Of a stretch of DNA of 35,954 bases, positions 31,706 to 35,954 are shown one piece after another (position 1 is the first letter of the stretch; every line of letters starts with the position of its first letter). The stretch spans positions 1-35,954 of the forward strand of contig JAOABV010000012.1 in the NCBI GenBank assembly GCA_026418155.1. The letters run 5' to 3'. The stretch is from a candidate division WOR-3 bacterium (GTDB lineage Bacteria > Hydrothermota > Tepidihabitantia > Tepidihabitantales > CAIPLT01). The notes beneath the pieces were generated by a model. It saw only the letters and a list, made by a program, of their open reading frames with translations, did not search any database and had not been told where the DNA came from. Position numbers and translations under genes: made by a program.

Positions 31706-32893
31706 TCAATATATTCTCTTTATTTTTATTCCAGAATAGTAATGTTTTAAAATTTTGTAGTAAGAAATATTTTCTCGAGCCATGGCTAAAGCACCATATT
31801 GACACATTCCAATACCATGCCCCCAACCATTTCCTAAAATCTGCACGGTATCTTTCTGAATTTTTAAATTGAATAAAGTTGATTTGAGATTAAACATTTT
31901 GCGAACTTGTTCACCCGGCACTTTATATTCTCTATCTATAGTGAATTTAATGTATTCAACTCTTTTGGTAACTTTATTGATTTCTATTTTGGGTTGGATT
32001 TGAGTTTTAAATGGCACTTTGGTTGCTGATAAAAGACTATCGAGGAATATTGCTAAAGAAATTTTCACAGTCCATTCAAAATGAGGCGAGTCTTTACAAT
32101 AGGGTTTATGATGTTGAGAATGTCGAGGAGCATCAATAATCGAGACTAAATAAGGGTATCTACCATTAGCAGTCCTTCCACCACAACAAGCATGATATTG
32201 AGTAAATGCCGGTTCATCCTTAAATGTCACGATTTCTCCCCGAGTTGCTTGAACAGCTTTAATTATCGATGGGTATTCTCGCTCTTTTCCTCGGTACTCC
32301 TGGTCATAAAGATACGAAGCATATAAATCAAAATCCTTTCTTTTGCCCATAAGTGCCATTGTGTAACTTCGAGCACAGACTGCTTGGGCTTTGATTGCTT
32401 CAAACTCATTTTCCTTAGCCATGCCAATTTCACAACTGACGACACCATATAAATACTCTTCAATTGGCAGAATATTGATTGCAGTTAAATTGTATTTAAC
32501 GGCAAATCGATGTGCTACTTTGTTACTAATAACAATTTTTCTCCGATACCGGCTCATGGTTTGTCGATTTTTCCCAACGATAATATCATTGTCGCTCTCA
32601 ATAAAAATTTTATCAGGACTATAGAGTAATTTCTCCTTTGTCTTATCTCGAAAGGCAACTAAATTTTCTGCTGAAGAGGTAACTGCAATCAAAGTTTTAT
32701 TATCCAATTTTAATATTCTATCTTGTCCCGAAATGGTATAAACCGAGGCGCCAGATATAAAGATTGTATCTGTATCCCATAAGATTGCAACTGCAACTTT
32801 GGGTTCTTCAACAAGTTTAGACGGGCGGATAAGTAAACAACAATTAATTGAGAGACATATTAATAATCCAAAGAGTAGAAAGATTTTACCCAT
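31706..32893 (-). CDS. SpoIID/LytB-domain protein
   Basis: 395 residues. N-terminal hydrophobic segment (~3-20) as signal or anchor, then the SpoIID/LytB domain: NILPIEEYLYGVVSCEIG (~140-157, candidate catalytic Glu155), AIKAQAVCARSYTMA, YHACCGGRTANG and NGWGHGIGMCQYGALAMA. SpoIID in sporeformers is a lytic transglycosylase acting on denuded peptidoglycan; in non-sporeformers such proteins are thought to remodel the wall. ATG at 32893 is preferred to an upstream TTG at 32926 because it places the signal sequence at the N-terminus, but neither has a good Shine-Dalgarno. Follows the ABC permease by 43 nt; its stop is 22 nt from that of the convergent peptidase. Confidence 0.88.
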   Translation of the reverse strand: MGKIFLLFGLLICLSINCCLLIRPSKLVEEPKVAVAILWDTDTIFISGASVYTISGQDRILKLDNKTLIAVTSSAENLVAFRDKTKEKLLYSPDKIFIESDNDIIVGKNRQTMSRYRRKIVISNKVAHRFAVKYNLTAINILPIEEYLYGVVSCEIGMAKENEFEAIKAQAVCARSYTMALMGKRKDFDLYASYLYDQEYRGKEREYPSIIKAVQATRGEIVTFKDEPAFTQYHACCGGRTANGRYPYLVSIIDAPRHSQHHKPYCKDSPHFEWTVKISLAIFLDSLLSATKVPFKTQIQPKIEINKVTKRVEYIKFTIDREYKVPGEQVRKMFNLKSTLFNLKIQKDTVQILGNGWGHGIGMCQYGALAMARENISYYKILKHYYSGIKIKRIY

Positions 32894-32936
32894 ATTACCC
32901 AGAGGTAAACTTCCAGGTAGAATCAATACTGCATAT

Positions 32937-34199
32937 CTATCTTCTAATTTTCAGTTTTGCCGTCAGAATTAAGTCAGAAGAAAACAGTTTCGCTGCAATT
33001 ATTGTTATAATCACGGCAAATATAATCATATAGGCAAATCCGCCAATAATTAAAGATGTTTGATTAAAAAACAATGCTTGCGGAATTATAAAGGGATAAG
33101 TGAAAGGAATCATATATAAAATTATCTTTAAGACTACGGAAATGGAATTGATATCTAAAAGTATAGTAATAAAATAGGGGAAGATAACCAAAAGATTAAT
33201 GGGGGTTATTACTACCTGTGCTTGTTTGGCATCTGTTGCAAAGATTGATAGTAAGGTGGCTAAACTTGCGGCACAGATAATTGCTAAGAATAAAGATGTT
33301 GCCAAGACCAAATATAAAGTGGTCTGGCTCGGTCCGATATTAACCATGGTTTTTATTGCGGATGCAGTTGGCGTATTGATGCGTGACATCGGTGTCAGAT
33401 AAAATTTTATTCCAAGAAGAAATACTCCTGAAAGCAAAATTGCAACTATTCCTGCGCCGAGCATCTTTCCAATCAAGATTTGCAGTCGGCTGATGGGAAA
33501 AGTTAAAAGGGTTTCCAAGGTTTTATTTTCTTTCTCTTGGCCCATCGCGGCTGCAATCATCTGACTAATATAAATTATTACCATTAACAAAATTACAGGG
33601 ATAAAGACATTTTGAACCCTGATGGTATTTTTAATCTGGATAGGATTTGCTAAAAAAGTTTGATTTTTTAGATTAACATAATCTGTAATATTTAACGGAC
33701 GCTTAATCGTGGCAATGGGAGCATCTTTATTATATTGTCTGATAATTCGAACACCAAGACTCTCATTTACAATATTCATTGCTGACTTCACTTGAGCCAC
33801 GCCGATATCAGAAAAAGGCGACAAACTATTTATTAAAGTATATATTGATATTTGGGGATGCTGTAAAGAATTATATTTCAGTTCTAAACTTTCTGGTAAA
33901 ATTAAAACTACATTAATATTTGTCTGCTGTGCTTGCTTTAATAAAAAATCAATATTGCCAATTGATTGGTTAATGATTAAATTTTGTTGCTTGAGTATAT
34001 TTATTATATAATTAGAGGTGGCACTTTGGTCAAAATCAGCCACTAAAATCGGTTTCGGGGTTGTAGATTTTTTATATTCCCGTGTCATCATCCGGCCAAT
34101 AAAGGCAAAAAACAGTACCATTACGACAATCGGAACTAACAGTGCGGTTGTCAGTAATTCTTTTATTTCCTTTCTAACTAAGACTAAAATGGCTCTCAT
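32937..34199 (-). CDS. ABC-2 type transporter permease
   Basis: 420 residues. NatB/ABC-2 layout: N-terminal helix (~14-36, LLTTALLVPIVVMVLFFAFI), a large extracytoplasmic domain (~50-195), then about five membrane helices, with GQEKENKTLETLLTFPISRLQILIGK (~215-240), the cytoplasmic coupling segment characteristic of NatB-like exporters (EKERxTxExLLxxPxxxxxIxxGK). Pairs with the ATPase just upstream, 83 nt away. Substrate unknown; Na+, drugs or a lipid/peptide are options. Confidence 0.9.
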   Translation of the reverse strand: MRAILVLVRKEIKELLTTALLVPIVVMVLFFAFIGRMMTREYKKSTTPKPILVADFDQSATSNYIINILKQQNLIINQSIGNIDFLLKQAQQTNINVVLILPESLELKYNSLQHPQISIYTLINSLSPFSDIGVAQVKSAMNIVNESLGVRIIRQYNKDAPIATIKRPLNITDYVNLKNQTFLANPIQIKNTIRVQNVFIPVILLMVIIYISQMIAAAMGQEKENKTLETLLTFPISRLQILIGKMLGAGIVAILLSGVFLLGIKFYLTPMSRINTPTASAIKTMVNIGPSQTTLYLVLATSLFLAIICAASLATLLSIFATDAKQAQVVITPINLLVIFPYFITILLDINSISVVLKIILYMIPFTYPFIIPQALFFNQTSLIIGGFAYMIIFAVIITIIAAKLFSSDLILTAKLKIRR

Positions 34200-34282
34200 T
34201 ATGTTATATGTCCAAGATTATTATTCTCATAATCGGATTAACGATATAGCCACAATCCCTTATTTTGATTAGAAGTTTCTTC

Positions 34283-35005
34283 TCATTGAGCGACTCCAAA
34301 GAATATCTCTTCTAAGTTTCGGGCTCGATATTTATCTTTTAGTTCCGAAACTTTGCCGGTTTCAATAATTTTACCTTGTTTAAGCAAAGCAACCCGGTCA
34401 GATAAAAATTCTACTTCAAGCATATTATGTGAAGATAACAAGACCGTGCCACCTGCTTTGACAAACTGCTTAATAATTTGCCTGATTTCTAAGGAATTTA
34501 ATACATCTAAACCAACAGTGGGTTCATCTAAAATTGCTAATTGGGGGTTCGTCATTAATGCCCGGGCTAAAAGTAATTTTCGGGCCATGCCTTTACTGTA
34601 AGTTTTGACTTTATCTTTTATCCTCTCGCCCAGATTAGCGAAACTTATTGCACGGTCCAAAAAGTTAATTCTTTCTTTTGAATTTGCCGAGTATAAGTCA
34701 GCAACGAATTTTAGATAATCGAACCCGGTTAAATTTTTATAGGCGCCGGCTTCTTCAGGTAAATAACTGATTAACTTTCTAACTTCGGAATCTTGTTTTA
34801 CGACATCAAAGTCAAAAATTTTTGCTGAGCCCTGGTCGGGTTTTAATAGGGTTGACAAGATTCTTAAGGTTGTTGTTTTTCCTGAACCGTTTGGTCCAAT
34901 CAGACCAAAAATTTCACCTTGATTGATTTCAAATGAAATACTATCCAAAGCGATAAGTGAATCATAACTTTTAGTCAGGCTATTTACAATACAGGCTTTG
35001 CTCAT
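34283..35005 (-). CDS. ABC transporter ATP-binding protein
   Basis: 240 residues. Walker A GPNGSGKT (37-44), Q-loop replaced by SYLPEEAG region (~80-87, as in NatA types with PEE), signature YSKGMARK (136-143), Walker B LAILDEP (156-162), D-loop GLD and switch His193 (LSSHN). NatA-like partner of the following permease. A frame extends 23 residues upstream to a TTG, but that stretch contains the -35 and -10 of the promoter, so MSKACIV at 35005 is the real start. No clear Shine-Dalgarno; the leader is ~22 nt. Confidence 0.92.
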   Translation of the reverse strand: MSKACIVNSLTKSYDSLIALDSISFEINQGEIFGLIGPNGSGKTTTLRILSTLLKPDQGSAKIFDFDVVKQDSEVRKLISYLPEEAGAYKNLTGFDYLKFVADLYSANSKERINFLDRAISFANLGERIKDKVKTYSKGMARKLLLARALMTNPQLAILDEPTVGLDVLNSLEIRQIIKQFVKAGGTVLLSSHNMLEVEFLSDRVALLKQGKIIETGKVSELKDKYRARNLEEIFFGVAQ

Positions 35006-35033
35006 CTTGTTTACTTTATTTAGTTTTGGATTT

Positions 35034-35061
35034 AGTATAGAGATAATGTATGCTTTGTCAA
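35034..35061 (-). promoter_or_regulatory. Promoter of the ABC transporter operon
   Basis: On the minus strand TTGACA (35061-35056), 16-base spacer, TATACT (35039-35034); start of transcription would be near 35027, 22 bases before the ATG at 35005. Confidence 0.72.
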
Positions 35062-35076
35062 TCATTTTATGCAATA

Positions 35077-35118
35077 GGTAATGTATAATACTTTTATAAA
35101 TTTAGAATTGATAGGTTA
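35077..35118 (+). repeat. Interspersed repeat, copy 3 (diverged)
   Basis: Shares TGTATAATA and TAAATTTAGAATTGATA with copy 1 (3190-3244), with a 1-nt length difference between them and several changes. It lies just upstream of the ABC operon promoter, in the opposite orientation to that operon. Confidence 0.6.
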
Positions 35119-35508
35119 GAGCAAAAGTACTTGATTAAAACTTAGCTACAAAACATCAAATTTATAAGTGTAAAAATTTAGAGATAACGGCACAACTAAA
35201 TTTGTAAAAGTTTTATTTGATAAAATTGTTTTATGGACATAAGATTTTATCAGTGGAATCAATTTATGTCGGATGAAACTTTTGATAGCAATAAAAAGAC
35301 AAAAGAAGATATTTTTTGATTTTTGAAGAGATTTTGATTGTATTTCATTTCTCTTATTAATCATTTTGCTTGACCGACAAAATAGACATTCTTATTTTAG
35401 CACAATACAGCACACTGGTTTATATTACCTACTTTTTTTGATAATGACAAGGTTAACTAATTGCGTAGGTCGAATAAGACGCAAATTTATGAAAATTTAG
35501 AACTTCGA

Positions 35509-35604
35509 AAATGTTATAAGAAATATTATAAGATGTATAATAAGAAATATAATAAGAAATGTTATAAGAAATATTATAAGAAATATTATAAGAAATATAA
35601 ATTG
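35509..35604 (+). repeat. 12-bp AT-rich tandem array
   Basis: Eight consecutive 12-base units, consensus AAATATTATAAG, with variants AAATGTTATAAG, ATGTATAATAAG and AAATATAATAAG; the last unit is degenerate. In the + frame from a TTG at 35461 each unit reads KYYK or KCYK, giving a 49-codon open frame that ends at 35608. Confidence 0.88.
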
Positions 35605-35721
35605 TTATAAGAAATATAAATTAGACAGAAGAATAAAATAGGGAGATGTAATCAAATCTTGGGGATAATCGGAAATAAAGTATTTTATAAGTATAATAAA
35701 TTTTGTGGAAAATTGGAGTAA

Positions 35722-35877
35722 GGTATTTTTAATAGGTACAATAAAAGCGCCAGCACCAAACAAACCACAGGTCCGTTTGACCGAGAAGACAAAAGATTAG
35801 GCGACTATATCTGCTATCCTATTGATTATCGTACGGTTAAATCATTCGGCTACTTAAAGGACAATCCAAATATCTGA
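35722..35877 (+). pseudogene. Coding-like fragment without a start codon
   Basis: About 51 open codons ending TGA at 35875-35877, with much more varied composition than its AT-rich surroundings: TKQTTGPFDREDKRLGDY, then ICYPIDYRTVKSFGYLKD. There is no ATG, GTG or TTG start in frame; an ATT follows a GGAG-like site. Best read as the 3' remnant of a gene of unknown family, or an element brought in with the adjoining repeats. Confidence 0.35.
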
Positions 35878-35894
35878 AGATTAGGCGGTCAGAA

Positions 35895-35954
35895 GGGTAT
35901 GCCGGCGGGTTGCCGAGGGGTATGCCCCCCGGCCTGCCCCCTGGCTTGCCGACC
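35895..35954 (+). repeat. GC-rich ~12-bp tandem repeat at the window edge
   Basis: TGCC recurs at 35900, 35911, 35923, 35935 and 35947, a period of 11-12 bases, in units such as GGGTATGCCCCC and CGGCCTGCCCCC. One + frame reads GGLPRGMPPGLPPGLPT, a G-L/M-P-x repeat. Base composition is opposite to the rest of the window. It continues past the end. Confidence 0.7.

Larger units (their letters stand above)
35062..35954. other. Right-end region without a confident gene
   Basis: Nearly 0.9 kb. It holds repeat copy 3 (35077-35118), a doubtful 72-codon minus-strand frame (35146-35364), a weak plus-strand promoter (TTGACC, 17 bases, TATTTT at 35370-35398), the 12-bp AT-rich array (35509-35604), a coding-like fragment (35722-35877) and a GC-rich array at the edge. 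The + frame of the array and of the fragment is the same, interrupted by three stops. Confidence 0.5.

Noticed and set aside
35006-35074. 23-residue N-terminal extension of the ABC ATPase
   Set aside because: The stretch holds TTGACA-N16-TATACT and the family N-terminus fits MSKACIV at 35005.
35146-35364. 72-codon minus-strand frame upstream of the ABC operon
   Set aside because: Lys/Ile/Phe-rich as any AT-rich frame, no Shine-Dalgarno, no recognisable family.
35509-35604. CRISPR array
   Set aside because: 12-bp units are directly adjacent with no spacers and no cas genes are near.
1-35954. tRNA, rRNA or insertion sequence
   Set aside because: No cloverleaf with T-arm motif, rRNA-like stretch, transposase or terminal inverted repeats were seen by eye in the intergenic regions; no covariance search could be run.

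Overview
The window (about 36 kb, AT-rich, both strands coding, compact operons) looks like a piece of an anaerobic, double-membraned bacterium from a little-studied lineage. Evidence for two membranes: a type IV pilus secretin, a TonB-dependent receptor and a PorV-type outer-membrane beta-barrel. Evidence for an anaerobic, possibly thermophilic, life: a flavodiiron protein with a flavin reductase-rubredoxin fusion, a hemerythrin/PAS protein and a two-thioredoxin-fold protein disulfide oxidoreductase. The mix of PorV, FlgD-like C-terminal domains, a clostripain-family peptidase and multiple pseudopilins recalls candidate phyla such as WOR-3/Stahlbacteria. That placement is inference; no rRNA gene is present.

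Layout. 1-415: REP-like repeat copies and a consensus promoter. 416-9398 (+): pilus/type II-like secretion operon: three tandem pseudopilins (the first GspG-like), a PilM-PilN fusion, PilO, two tandem PilP/GspC-like proteins, secretin PilQ and prepilin peptidase PilD. 9404-12135 (-): GYD-domain protein, iron-sulfur-type flavoprotein, a membrane protein of unknown function and a slipin. 12411-14472 (-): MerR-type regulator, then gpsA and plsY (phospholipid synthesis), overlapping by 4 nt. 14473-15474: a 1-kb gap with hairpins and possible gene relics. 15475-16581 (-): retraction ATPase PilT. 17032-20815 (-): a four-gene O2/NO defence operon, in transcription order disulfide oxidoreductase, DUF438-hemerythrin-PAS protein, high-molecular-weight rubredoxin, flavodiiron protein. 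21279-29380 (+): cell-surface operon: lipoprotein, TonB-dependent receptor with carboxypeptidase-like N-domain, 1008-residue secreted protein with FlgD-like C-terminus, and PorV-like barrel, closed by a strong terminator whose T-run touches the start codon of a secreted clostripain-family peptidase (to 31683). 31706-35005 (-): ABC ATPase, ABC-2 permease and SpoIID/LytB-like protein. 35006-35954: AT-rich 12-bp tandem array, a coding-like fragment and a GC-rich 12-bp array at the window edge.

Transcription signals are unusually legible: three promoters are perfect TTGACA-N16-TATAAT and four more are close. A diverged ~55-bp interspersed repeat occurs three times in intergenic DNA. The systems most worth following are the variant pilus/secretion operon, the PorV/FlgD-tail surface cassette with its structured 5' leader, and the Hrb gene with an apparent internal ribosome binding site for free rubredoxin.
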